Made by a program: the position numbers and the translations under genes. The notes under the pieces are model-generated. The model was not told the DNA's origin. It saw only the letters and a program-made list of their open reading frames with translations, and made no database searches. Shown here piece by piece: positions 8,928 through 17,704 of a DNA stretch of 52,202 nucleotides. How positions within the stretch are numbered: position 1 is the first letter of the stretch; each line of letters starts with the position of its first letter. This stretch comes from Campylobacteraceae bacterium (lineage in GTDB: Bacteria > Campylobacterota > Campylobacteria > Campylobacterales > Sulfurovaceae), in NCBI GenBank assembly GCA_026996165.1, contig JALWMP010000074.1:1-52202 (forward strand), written 5' to 3'.

Positions 8928-9398
8928 ATGTCTACTATTACAAAAAAAGATGTTTTAAAGAGTATTAGAGCTGCAAGAAGAGAACATGTAACATGGGTCT
9001 ATAAAGCAAAAAAATTGGTTAATGGGTTAGAAATTTCTAAAGATGAGATACCTTTAAAGGTAACATCTTGTGAATTTGGAAAATGGTTCTATTGTGACGG
9101 TCAAATTTTGCTTTATATTTTTAAAGAGGAAGCTGTAGAGAAGTTAGAATCAAAACATAGAGAGTTACATGATATATATATGAATATTTTTAAAATATAT
9201 TTTAGCACAACAAACTCATCACTATTGTCAAAGCTCTTAAAACGGAAAAAAAAGAAAATTTCAGCAACCCAAGAGCAAACGGCTATTAAGTATCTTGTTC
9301 AGTTAGAAGCAGTATCTGTTGAGTTAATATCTTTTTTAAATGTTATTGAAAAAAAGATAAATAGCATAGATGAAAAAAGTTTTGAGAAGTTTTTATAG
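8928..9398 (+). CDS. Stand-alone CZB (chemoreceptor zinc-binding) domain protein
   Basis: The 156-residue cytoplasmic protein shows the spacing of the CZB fold: REHVTWVYKAKKLVNGL near 18-34 with the first His, TSCEFGKWF near 46-54 with the Cys, and KHRELHDIY near 85-93 with the HxxxH pair, giving the 3-His/1-Cys zinc site of the family. CZB domains usually sit on chemoreceptors or diguanylate cyclases and sense zinc or hypochlorous acid. Here there is no signalling output domain; the last 50 residues are a lysine-rich helix (RKKKKISATQEQ). It could act as a partner of a chemotaxis or c-di-GMP protein encoded elsewhere. It has its own promoter inside the repeat unit. Confidence 0.7.
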   Translation: MSTITKKDVLKSIRAARREHVTWVYKAKKLVNGLEISKDEIPLKVTSCEFGKWFYCDGQILLYIFKEEAVEKLESKHRELHDIYMNIFKIYFSTTNSSLLSKLLKRKKKKISATQEQTAIKYLVQLEAVSVELISFLNVIEKKINSIDEKSFEKFL

Positions 9399-9535
9399 CT
9401 CTTTGATAGTTGATAGAGTGTAAAATTCTTTATAAATAGTTAAAGCTTACATAGAACAACACTTTTTTAATTAATTTTTATATCTTATAGTTATAATTCT
9501 TTTAACCTAAATTTATTAAAGAAAAAGGAAATAGG

Positions 9536-9946
9536 ATGCACAAAATTATGTTAACATTATTATTTTGTTCTGTCGTTAGTATGGCAAATAGTGAACAAAA
9601 TAGTACTACGAAAAAGCAGGAGATACTAATAAAAACACTTCAAGAGGTTAAGCAGTTTAAAAGAGATAAAAACAATGAGATTCAGAGGCTTAAATCTGAG
9701 CTTAAATTATTAAGAAAAAAGTTTAAAACTATAAAACATACAAAAAATAAAGAGATAAAAGAGTTAAAAAAAAGAGTTAAAGTAAGTCAAAATAAAATTA
9801 TAGCTTACCAAAAATCTCAAAAAAAATTAAAAAATGAGCTTAAAGCTACTAAAGGTACAGTTAAAGATTTACATGTACTTTTAAAGAAAAAACGTCAGAT
9901 TGAAATGGACGAGTATGCACTAGGTAGATACTATTACAATCATTAA
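9536..9946 (+). CDS. Small exported coiled-coil protein of unknown function
   Basis: I do not recognise a family. The 136-residue product starts with a signal peptide (MHKIMLTLLFCSVVSMANS) and then forms an almost continuous basic coiled coil from about residue 25 to 120, rich in Lys, Glu and Leu heptads (EIQRLKSELKLLRKKF, KEIKELKKRVKVSQNK). The C-terminus is short and tyrosine-rich (EYALGRYYYNH). The ribosome site AAAAAGGA is good. It is convergent with the double-AAA ATPase, only five bases apart. A periplasmic scaffold role is possible but unproven. Confidence 0.65.
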   Translation: MHKIMLTLLFCSVVSMANSEQNSTTKKQEILIKTLQEVKQFKRDKNNEIQRLKSELKLLRKKFKTIKHTKNKEIKELKKRVKVSQNKIIAYQKSQKKLKNELKATKGTVKDLHVLLKKKRQIEMDEYALGRYYYNH

Positions 9947-9951
9947 AAGAT

Positions 9952-12066
9952 TTATGATGTAAACCCCATAACCTTTCCATCTTGAAGCTTTTTAAGCTTC
10001 AACTCCTCTTTAAGACGCTCTATAAACTCCGAAGCAGACTTAATTTTTTTAAATTTACTCTGTCTCTTAATTGTAGCAAAATCTCCAGGGGTTAAGTTTT
10101 TAATAGATTTTATTTGATGAAGCTCTTGATTAGTAACTACTAGATTTAAGGTATCTAAATAAGAGATAAAAATCTTCTCTAGCTGTTTAGGCTCTAAACT
10201 TTTAAACTCTAGTTTCATATCAAAGCGACGTAGACTAGCTTGGTCTAAGTGGTCGATTAGGTTAGTAGTTGCAATGAAGATACCCTCAAACTTTTCCATC
10301 TGAACTAACATCTCATTTACTTGTGTCACCTCCCAATTTACTTTAGCTTGACCTCTCTCTGCTAAAAAACCATCTACTTCATCAAAAATAAGTACAGCCT
10401 CCTCCTCTTGAGCTTCTCTAAAGGCATTGGCTATATTTTTTTCAGTATCTCCAACCCATTTGCTCATAAGAGATGAACCACTTTTTATAATAAAAGGTCT
10501 ATCTAACATCTTTGCAATATGTTTAGCAAATGCACTCTTTCCTGTTCCTGATGCACCATAGAAACAGATTCGTGCTGATTTGTTTTCTTTGATTCCCTCT
10601 ACTAACTCCTCTAAATTACTGTTTGTATTGACAAACTCTAAGTTGTAGTTCTCTGGTAAAATACTCTCTGAAGTTAAAATTACCTCCTCATGACCTTGAG
10701 CTTTTAGGGTGTTATTTATAAGATGGAGTAGAGCTTTATTTTGTTTTGCTATTGGTAGATTTTCTGTTACTTTCATAGCAGAGGATATAAGTGCAGGAGC
10801 AATTCCCTCATGTTCAGAGAGCCTCTCAATCTCTCTATTGCTCAATATCTCTTTAGTATGTTTTCTAATAATATCAGCACGTTTATTTTTACTTGGAATG
10901 GGTAGCTCAATACTCATGTTAAAACGGCGAATAAGTGCATTGTCAATGCTATCAATATTGTTAGTAATCCAAATGGTTGGTACATTGTTATTTTCTAAAA
11001 TTTTATTAATCCATGCTTTGTCTGACTGCTGTTTAGGTAACATAAAAAAGCCCCCATCATAACTCTCAAAGACATCTTCTGCTTCATCATACATCAAAAT
11101 GGTTTTACTATTAAAAAAGAGAGCCTGAGCAGTTTTGTAGAGACGTAGACGTGCTTCACCCTCAATCGGGTCACCATCACTATCAGCATAGCTTATCTCA
11201 TAGAGCTTTGTTCCTAATATATTAGCAATAGTTTTAGAGAGTTCAGTCTTCCCTGTACCAGGGAGTCCATAGAGTAAGATATTAACTCCTTTTTGTTGCT
11301 TTTCTAGAGCTTTATTTAGAAATGGCATTAAAATCTCTAAGTCACTCTTGATATAGGAGTAGTCCTCTAGATTTAGTGTTCCTCTATCTGACTCTTTAAC
11401 AGAGTCTTTTATCATCTCTGTAATATCTCCACTATGATTAAGCATATTGTCTGCAAATTCACGATTTATAAGCTTTAACATAGAACCAAAAGAGTAGTTA
11501 TCTTCACTATCTAAAGTAAGTAGTGCAGAACGGCTAAAGGTAGATTGAGCAGAAAAAATATCATTTACTGTTTCAATAGGAATATCTAAAAGAGTACTCA
11601 AAATACGTTTTACACGAGAAGTATTAAGCTCTATACCTAATAAAGAGAGAGCATTTTCAAGAATGTCATACTGTTTTAGTAAAATAACAAACTCTAAAAT
11701 CTGTTTTTCATAAGGATTTAATGCTATGAGTTCAGAGAGCTTTTCTATGTTCTCTCTTAGTAGTGGTGATGAACTAAATGGTGCTTGTTTGTGCATACGA
11801 AGTAGACGTTTTTTAAGTATGCTTAGTGGCTCTTTTCGTTGAAAATCATCATAGTCAAACTCTACATACTTCTCTAAGCCTAAAAAGATTGCTATATCTT
11901 CATATTCAAAGTCATTATCGCTATCAATAAAGCGTTTATGTCCACCCATCTCAATAATAACTTTGAGTATCCAATAGCTAATTCTGTCATGTAGTTCATG
12001 AGGAATAAGCTGTTGTTCAACACTATCTATATCAAACTCATCTTCTCTAGTTCCAAAAAGATTCAT
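9952..12066 (-). CDS. Two-domain AAA+ ATPase (COG0464-like)
   Basis: The 704-residue product has about 230 N-terminal helical residues and then two AAA domains. The first has Walker A GLPGTGKTE near 268 and Walker B TILMYDEAEDVF, whose DEAE replaces the usual DE(I/V)D. The second has Walker A GASGTGKSAFAK near 505, Walker B VLIFDEVDGFL, and an arginine-finger region LRRFDMKLEF. Both domains have sensor-like asparagines (WITNNID, ATTNLID). Proteins of this shape are described only as AAA ATPases of the FtsH/VPS4/SpoVK group; substrate and process are unknown. It has a strong AGGAG ribosome site and a separate upstream region. Confidence 0.8.
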   Translation of the reverse strand: MNLFGTREDEFDIDSVEQQLIPHELHDRISYWILKVIIEMGGHKRFIDSDNDFEYEDIAIFLGLEKYVEFDYDDFQRKEPLSILKKRLLRMHKQAPFSSSPLLRENIEKLSELIALNPYEKQILEFVILLKQYDILENALSLLGIELNTSRVKRILSTLLDIPIETVNDIFSAQSTFSRSALLTLDSEDNYSFGSMLKLINREFADNMLNHSGDITEMIKDSVKESDRGTLNLEDYSYIKSDLEILMPFLNKALEKQQKGVNILLYGLPGTGKTELSKTIANILGTKLYEISYADSDGDPIEGEARLRLYKTAQALFFNSKTILMYDEAEDVFESYDGGFFMLPKQQSDKAWINKILENNNVPTIWITNNIDSIDNALIRRFNMSIELPIPSKNKRADIIRKHTKEILSNREIERLSEHEGIAPALISSAMKVTENLPIAKQNKALLHLINNTLKAQGHEEVILTSESILPENYNLEFVNTNSNLEELVEGIKENKSARICFYGASGTGKSAFAKHIAKMLDRPFIIKSGSSLMSKWVGDTEKNIANAFREAQEEEAVLIFDEVDGFLAERGQAKVNWEVTQVNEMLVQMEKFEGIFIATTNLIDHLDQASLRRFDMKLEFKSLEPKQLEKIFISYLDTLNLVVTNQELHQIKSIKNLTPGDFATIKRQSKFKKIKSASEFIERLKEELKLKKLQDGKVMGFTS

Positions 12067-12349
12067 GAGGAACTCCTATAGTTGTTTAATTTTTTAAGAA
12101 GTATAGCGATTAAGTTTATAAAAAGAGATTTAGTATAAAAAATAGATTGTTACCTTTCTTTTAAAATTTTTATTTTTTTTATTTAAAGAAGCTTGAAATA
12201 AAATATTTCACATTTAGTCACAATTTATTTATATAAAATAACTAAAAGGAGATTAGATAAGATGAAAAAAATTTTTGAATTAAATTAAATTAAAAGTATT
12301 TAATCCTTAAGAGTATATTATTGATAGTTATGTTACTATCACTCTTAAT
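12067..12349. other. 283-bp AT-rich divergent intergenic region
   Basis: It lies between the double-AAA ATPase (minus) and the HD phosphohydrolase (plus). It is very AT-rich, with long T and A runs, and should hold both promoters. The only gene-like element is a tiny ORF with an AAGGAG ribosome site at 12262, listed separately. No hairpin, repeat or RNA gene is evident. Confidence 0.6.
12262..12288 (+). other. Eight-codon ORF with a strong ribosome site (leader or remnant)
   Basis: AAAAGGAG stands about 10 bases before ATG, which opens MKKIFELN and then TAA. It may be a leader peptide for the downstream HD gene, whose own start lacks a good ribosome site, or the surviving start of a lost gene. 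Nothing beyond signal strength supports translation. Confidence 0.25.
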
Positions 12350-14002
12350 ATGCAAACAAATAAAATAGTAAATGACACTGTCTATGGTCACATTCCCTAC
12401 TCAGGATTAGAAGAGAAATTTTTACAAAGTAAAATAGTTAATCGTCTACTTTTTGTTTCTCAAAATGCTTTAGCATATTTTGCTTTTCCTTCGATTACAA
12501 CGAAACGTTATATTCACTCTATTGGAACAATGAATGTGGTCTCTTATATGTTTAAAAACTCTCTCATTAATGCTTCGTTTAAGAGTCGTAGTAAATTTTT
12601 AAAAAAGGCTAGATACTCTATAAAGAGGATTATTAAAGATTATAAATTGGAGATAGATTTAAAAAACTTACAGATAGAGGATAAGCTACTACTAGGATTT
12701 TCTTTAGCATTAAAAGAGAAAGAGAATACAACTTATCTTATTTTACTTCAATCATTGAGATTAGTAGGTCTTTTGCATGATGTTGGGCATTTGCCTTTTT
12801 CTCATCAAACAGAGTATGCACTTAAACGTCTTTACGATTCAGTCTCTAAAGTAAAAGAGCCAAACCAAGAGCAGAAACTATTTTTGAAGTTTTATTCTAC
12901 ACTAACCAATTCTGGAGAAATGGTACTTCATGAAGGTATAGGTTATGCCTATCTTGATATGTTGTTTAACCATGAAGTCTCAGAACAAAGTAATAGCTCT
13001 AAAGCACTGGTAAAGTTATATTATATATTGGTTAAAGATATTTTCGATGAGGTTGAACGATATGGATTTGATTATAAAACTTTACATGACTATATTAGCT
13101 CAACTGTTGATGCAGACCGTATTGACTACATTAATCGTGACCTTCTAGCAAGTGGTTATATCTCTACTTCATCGGACTTTTTACGTGTTACACGAGAGGT
13201 AATTTTAGTAGAGGAGAATGATAGATTTAAACTCTGTTTTTTGACTTCTGGGCTTTATGATATTGAACATCTACTAGAGAGTCGTTTTAATCTATATAAA
13301 AAGGTCTTTTTTACTCATCAGATTAGTCATTTAGATACTCTACTTGAAAAGGTTATCACTTTTTTAGCAAAGGATTTCTTGACTATTGCTCCAAAGGAGA
13401 AAAAGGTTTATGAAACGGTAGCGATGATGTGGAAGTTTACTACTGAAAAGAATCCTGAAAAACAGTTAGATATTATCTCTCAACTTGATGAAAATTGGCT
13501 TATTTCACTCTTTAAGAAGGAGTATTTTAAGATAAAGTATCAACTTAGTTTAACTTACAAAGAGCGTTACTATTTAGCTGCATTTGAAGATATACTCTTT
13601 GGAAAGCATCTGTTTAATGCAAGTTGGAAAAATCTTTCAGAGTTTTATAATGTTTTGGGACTTACTACAGATGAACGTTTTAAGTTTAGAGAGAAGTTTG
13701 GTTCTATTTCAAAAGAGAAACGTAAGAAGTTAGAGGAGCATTTAGAAAGTCTTATAGAGAAGTACGGTAAAGATAATAAGTTTTATAGTTATAGCATTGT
13801 CTCTATGTCTATTGGAATAGATAAAAACTTTTTGCTTTATGATGGTAAAAAAACATTGATTATAGATGAAATATCTACATTACGAAAAAGATTAAAGACC
13901 TCTATGGCAAACTCTGTACCATTTTTTATTTTTTCAAATGAAAAAATATTATCTTTAGAGATGAGAAAAGAGATTAAGAAGATTTTATTTGATGTTTTTT
14001 AA
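12350..14002 (+). CDS. HD-domain phosphohydrolase (COG1078, dNTPase-like)
   Basis: A metal-dependent phosphohydrolase related to SAMHD1-like and bacterial dGTPase proteins. The N-terminus NDTVYGHIPYSGLEEKFLQS matches the family's opening block, which supports this start although its ribosome site is weak. HSIG near 62 supplies the first His, LLHDVGHLPFSHQTE near 142 the HD pair, and STVDADRIDYINRDLLASG near 243 the conserved helix with the final Asp. The 550-residue length exceeds the usual 400-430; the extra C-terminal part (residues 400-550) is lysine-rich and not recognised. The substrate is unknown. It is followed after 90 bp by the kinase-like membrane protein. Confidence 0.85.
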   Translation: MQTNKIVNDTVYGHIPYSGLEEKFLQSKIVNRLLFVSQNALAYFAFPSITTKRYIHSIGTMNVVSYMFKNSLINASFKSRSKFLKKARYSIKRIIKDYKLEIDLKNLQIEDKLLLGFSLALKEKENTTYLILLQSLRLVGLLHDVGHLPFSHQTEYALKRLYDSVSKVKEPNQEQKLFLKFYSTLTNSGEMVLHEGIGYAYLDMLFNHEVSEQSNSSKALVKLYYILVKDIFDEVERYGFDYKTLHDYISSTVDADRIDYINRDLLASGYISTSSDFLRVTREVILVEENDRFKLCFLTSGLYDIEHLLESRFNLYKKVFFTHQISHLDTLLEKVITFLAKDFLTIAPKEKKVYETVAMMWKFTTEKNPEKQLDIISQLDENWLISLFKKEYFKIKYQLSLTYKERYYLAAFEDILFGKHLFNASWKNLSEFYNVLGLTTDERFKFREKFGSISKEKRKKLEEHLESLIEKYGKDNKFYSYSIVSMSIGIDKNFLLYDGKKTLIIDEISTLRKRLKTSMANSVPFFIFSNEKILSLEMRKEIKKILFDVF

Positions 14003-14092
14003 AATTTAGTTATGATATTTTAGAATAAAATATAATTTTTTTGGTTATTATTCTTTTTGGATTGTAAAGAGCTCTACAAAGGTATAAGAAGA

Positions 14093-15421
14093 ATGAGTAG
14101 TAAATATTTAGCAAATGGTACTATAATAGGTGGTCACTATAAAATTATAGATGTTTTAGGTGAAGATGATTTTGAAATTCTCTATTTAGTGAAAAATATC
14201 CATCGGGAGGGGAGCTTTTTTGTTATAAAAGAGCTTTTTTTAGAGGTATTTTCAGAGAGAAAAGGTAGTAGTGTAGAGACAATACCTGAGGCACAAGGGG
14301 TATTCAATAAAAGAAAAGCTGAGATTATAAGAGAAATAGATAATAATCTTCATCGAAGATATATTAAAGATGAGATTAAAGTTTTTGCTTACTTTGAAGA
14401 AAATAATACTATTTATAGTTGTATGGCATATACTCCTAATGCAAAAGTAGAGGCTTATTTACAGTTTGAGCCTAAAGAGGATACAAAATTACCACGTTTA
14501 GAAGAGTTGACTCAGATAGTAGAGGAGAAGAAAAAAAGCTCTTCTGTAGTTTTAATTGGAGTTGTTTTATTAATGGTTGTAGGTGGTTTAACTTTTGCTT
14601 TTAATCAATATGGTGATAAACTAAAAACAACTGCACTTAATATCTGGAGTAGTGATAAAAAACCTATAGAGTTAAATACTACTCAAGATAAAAACAATAC
14701 AGTAATATCCACTACTAAGAAGAACATTGTTGAGGTAAATAGAACCCAAGCTGATAAAAAGATACCAGAGAGTTCTAAAACAGAATTAAATGTAACTAAA
14801 ATTATTGAGGACAATAAAGTAGAAGAGGCAAATATAACTAATAAAAAAATAGTGGATTTACCTAAAAAAGAGCTAAATATAACAAAGCAAAAATCTCTAG
14901 TGATTGAAAAAAATATAACAACAGATAGTGTAGATAGAGACATAAATATTACTAAAAATATAATAAAAGTAAATGATAGCAATATAACAGATAAAGAAGA
15001 TAATAGGAGTATTCAAAAAGATAGTAATTTAAGTGAAATATTTTCAGAGGCAAATTTAAAGAAGTTTTTAGATAACTATATGAAAATAACAGCACACTCT
15101 TCATCTAAAAAAATCATGAAGCTTTATGACAGTAAGATAAAAAGATATTTTAAATTTAAAAATATAACACCTGCAAAAGTTGGTAAATCAGTTCGTGCAT
15201 ATAATCGAAAATGGAAACATAGAAATTTTAAACTATTAAATTTTAAAGTTTTAAAAAGATATAGCAAAAATGGAGTAAACTATTGTGATATTAAGACCCA
15301 TACTAAATGGTATGTATCTAATTCTAGTGGAAAAAGAGGAGTAGGATACTCTAAAGGCTTTATGACTATTAAAGATACAAAAAATGGATTTAAAGTAAAA
15401 GCAGTTTATGGAATTAAATAA
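14093..15421 (+). CDS. Membrane protein with truncated protein-kinase N-lobe and NTF2-like tail
   Basis: I choose the ATG at 14093 (MSSKYLANGTIIGG) over the TTG at 14057 because it matches the usual opening of bacterial kinases of this type. Residues 1-130 resemble only the N-lobe of a Ser/Thr kinase: HYKIIDVLGEDDFEILYLV is a degraded glycine loop, FVIKELF keeps the VAIK lysine, and ENNTIYSCMAY matches the hinge. The C-lobe with HRD and DFG is absent. A single membrane helix follows near 160-180 (VVLIGVVLLMVVGGLTFAF), then about 140 residues of low-complexity Asn/Ile/Thr/Lys repeats, then about 110 residues that look like an NTF2/SnoaL-type fold (KLYDSKIKRYF, WKHRNFKLLNF). It is probably catalytically dead. 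Confidence 0.6.
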   Translation: MSSKYLANGTIIGGHYKIIDVLGEDDFEILYLVKNIHREGSFFVIKELFLEVFSERKGSSVETIPEAQGVFNKRKAEIIREIDNNLHRRYIKDEIKVFAYFEENNTIYSCMAYTPNAKVEAYLQFEPKEDTKLPRLEELTQIVEEKKKSSSVVLIGVVLLMVVGGLTFAFNQYGDKLKTTALNIWSSDKKPIELNTTQDKNNTVISTTKKNIVEVNRTQADKKIPESSKTELNVTKIIEDNKVEEANITNKKIVDLPKKELNITKQKSLVIEKNITTDSVDRDINITKNIIKVNDSNITDKEDNRSIQKDSNLSEIFSEANLKKFLDNYMKITAHSSSKKIMKLYDSKIKRYFKFKNITPAKVGKSVRAYNRKWKHRNFKLLNFKVLKRYSKNGVNYCDIKTHTKWYVSNSSGKRGVGYSKGFMTIKDTKNGFKVKAVYGIK

Positions 15422-15459
15422 AAAATGGTATAAATATATATTTTTTAATGAGTATAAGG

Positions 15460-15465
15460 TATAAT
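15460..15465 (+). promoter_or_regulatory. Probable -10 box of the polyprenyl synthase-hem operon
   Basis: TATAAT 36 bases before the ATG at 15501, in a T-rich context. It would drive the tightly packed genes from 15501 to about 21196. Confidence 0.5.
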
Positions 15466-15500
15466 CTTTAAAAATTAATAGATAGAAACAAAAAAGGAAA

Positions 15501-16400
15501 ATGGTGATTAATGCCGTTGAGAGAAAGATAGAGCAGTATATATCAGACTTAGAAGATAGTCATGTAAAGAGACTCTATAAAAAAATACCACATGGTAAAC
15601 GACTTCGTACTAAATTAATTTTAAAAATTGCAGGGTCAAGTTTAAAAGTTATAAAAACTGCTGCAACAGTTGAGATGATTCATGCAGCAAGTCTTTTACA
15701 CGATGATGTCATTGATGATGCTTATCATAGAAGAGGAAAAGTCTCTATTAATGCAAGTGATGGCAATAAAACAGCAATTATGATGGGAGATATACTATAC
15801 TCAAAAGCTTTTTTTGAGTTGAATTCAATCTCGCCTGAAGTATCAAGAGTTATATCTAATGCAGTAGTTCAATTAAGTCTTGGAGAGTTGGCTGATGTAG
15901 AGTTATCAAGAAGATTTCATACAAACAGAGATGCCTACTTAAAGATGCTATATCAGAAGACAGCCTCTTTAATGGAAGCTTCTGCTGAATCAGCTGCTAT
16001 ATTAGTTGGGAAAAATCGTCAAGCCTATAGGAAATATGGTAGAAATCTTGGACTAGCTTTTCAGATGATAGATGATATTTTAGATATTACTCAAGATAGT
16101 ACTACTTTAGGAAAACCTGCTTTACATGATTTTGAAGAGGGTAAGGTTACTTTACCATATATCTATCTTTTTGAGAGTTTAGCTGAGGAAGATAGAGCAT
16201 TTTTACTATCTCTTCATCGTAAACGTTTAACTCAAGATGAAGCAGAGTGGATTAAATCTGCTATGAAGAAGCATAAGATTATAGAAAAAGCTTATAGTGA
16301 AGCAAAAGCATTGATTGATGAAGCTATAGAGCTGATGGAGTCTTTAGGAGAGAATGACTTATCAAATATTGCAAAAGCGATGATTGAGAGAGCATTTTAA
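15501..16400 (+). CDS. ispB: Trans-polyprenyl diphosphate synthase (octaprenyl-type)
   Basis: Condenses isopentenyl diphosphate onto allylic diphosphates to make the long isoprenoid tail, here probably for menaquinone. The 299-residue product has the first Asp-rich motif LLHDDVIDDAYHRRG near 66-80 and the second MIDDILDI near 189, plus GKVTLPYIY near 213 typical of long-chain synthases. The small length is normal for Campylobacterota. A GGAAA ribosome site precedes the ATG. Its stop overlaps the hemA ATG by one base. Chain length cannot be read with certainty, so the gene symbol is by likeness. Confidence 0.85.
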   Translation: MVINAVERKIEQYISDLEDSHVKRLYKKIPHGKRLRTKLILKIAGSSLKVIKTAATVEMIHAASLLHDDVIDDAYHRRGKVSINASDGNKTAIMMGDILYSKAFFELNSISPEVSRVISNAVVQLSLGELADVELSRRFHTNRDAYLKMLYQKTASLMEASAESAAILVGKNRQAYRKYGRNLGLAFQMIDDILDITQDSTTLGKPALHDFEEGKVTLPYIYLFESLAEEDRAFLLSLHRKRLTQDEAEWIKSAMKKHKIIEKAYSEAKALIDEAIELMESLGENDLSNIAKAMIERAF

Positions 16401-17704
16401 TGTATTATCAAATTTTATCATTTAACCATAATAATTGTGAACAAGCTTTTCGTGAGCAGATGGCATTTGCCGATGAAGAAGAGAAGAGTACTTTTTTAAA
16501 TGAGTTAGTAGAGTTTAAGTTTATTCATGAAGCATTTGTAGTCTCTACTTGTAATCGTGTTGAGATAATGGTTGCAACTTCTGATAACTTCTCTTCATAT
16601 CATACAATATTAGGTCTATTGAGTAAAAAATCAGGTATTGATTTTTATAAGTTAAAATCTTCTGGACGTAAGTATGATGATGAAGATGCGATTGTTCATA
16701 TATTTTCTGTTGTATCTTCTTTAGACTCTTTAGTTATAGGTGAATCGCAAATTACAGGTCAAGTACGAGAAGCATTTAGATTTTCTTATGAAAATGGAAC
16801 AGCAGGTCCTAAATTAAATCGTGTAGTTTCTCAGGCTGTTAAGTGTGCAGCAGAAGTTCGAAACCAGACATCTATCTCTAGTAGACCTCTATCTATAGCT
16901 TCTGTAGCAGTAGCACAAGCTCATAAGATTTATGGTGACAATATAACAGGTATGCGTGGTATTGTTATTGGGGCAGGAGAGATGGGGATTATTGCTACAA
17001 AAAACCTTTTGCGTTTGGGTTGTGATGTTCTCCTTTTGGGAAGAGATATTGAAAAAACAGAAAAGATTGCAGAAGAGTTAGGTGAAAATGTAAAAGCTGC
17101 TAGTGTTGAAAATTTACCAAGATATTTAAACCGTTACCGTCTTTTGTTCTCTGCTACCTCTTCAAAAAAACCTATTATTGAGCCATGGATGATAGAAAAT
17201 GCAAACTTAGAACGTGTTTGGTTCGATATGGCAATTCCAAGAGATATTGGAGATATGGGATTAGAGAACTTAAAACTCTTTAGAATAGATGACCTAAAAA
17301 ATATATCTAGTGAAAATTATGCGTTAAAGCAAGAACAAGCTATTAAAGCTAAAGAGATAGTCTTAAAGTATAAAGATGAGTACTACGCATGGATTAAAGT
17401 ACTCTCTATAGAACCAATTATAAAAGAGATGAGATTACAAGTACAAAATGCTATAGAAAAAGAGCTAAATCGTGCTATAAAGAAGAGATTTGTTCCTAAA
17501 GAGTTTGAGTCGAACATAAAAAAGATGTCAGAGCAGATGTTTAATCGTTTTTTGCATGATGCTACTCAAAATTTACGACAAAGTTCAGCACAAACTAATG
17601 GAAGTAATAAAGTAGATGCGATTAGAGAGATATTTAATATAGATATAGATGATAGTAATATACAACAATATGATAATGAACACCATGTTAAAGGATATAG
17701 ATAA
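16400..17704 (+). CDS. hemA: Glutamyl-tRNA reductase
   Basis: Reduces Glu-tRNA to glutamate-1-semialdehyde, the first step of C5-pathway tetrapyrrole synthesis. The 434-residue product has the catalytic Cys51 in VSTCNRVEI, the [20 protein letters not shown] block near 107-126, the NADPH Rossmann motif [19 protein letters not shown] near 190, and a C-terminal dimerisation helix. The start overlaps ispB by one base and the stop overlaps proS by one base, so it is in the middle of a coupled operon that also contains hemC, the pathway's third enzyme in this window. Confidence 0.97.
   Translation: MYYQILSFNHNNCEQAFREQMAFADEEEKSTFLNELVEFKFIHEAFVVSTCNRVEIMVATSDNFSSYHTILGLLSKKSGIDFYKLKSSGRKYDDEDAIVHIFSVVSSLDSLVIGESQITGQVREAFRFSYENGTAGPKLNRVVSQAVKCAAEVRNQTSISSRPLSIASVAVAQAHKIYGDNITGMRGIVIGAGEMGIIATKNLLRLGCDVLLLGRDIEKTEKIAEELGENVKAASVENLPRYLNRYRLLFSATSSKKPIIEPWMIENANLERVWFDMAIPRDIGDMGLENLKLFRIDDLKNISSENYALKQEQAIKAKEIVLKYKDEYYAWIKVLSIEPIIKEMRLQVQNAIEKELNRAIKKRFVPKEFESNIKKMSEQMFNRFLHDATQNLRQSSAQTNGSNKVDAIREIFNIDIDDSNIQQYDNEHHVKGYR

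Larger units (their letters stand above)
8403..9114 (+). repeat. Perfect 356-bp direct tandem duplication
   Basis: 8403-8758 reappears at 8759-9114. I compared the two copies by eye and saw no mismatch. Each copy holds the last 35 codons and stop of cca, a TATAAT-bearing intergenic region, the ribosome site and the first 62 codons of the CZB gene. The match starts at agagttt and ends one base after the unit, so junction homology is minimal. A collapse or expansion during assembly is the main alternative to a real, very recent duplication. Confidence 0.95.

Noticed and set aside
14683-14982. 99-residue minus-strand hydrophobic ORF
   Set aside because: Antisense of the Asn/Ile/Thr/Lys low-complexity stalk; the apparent hydrophobicity comes from reverse-complemented codons.
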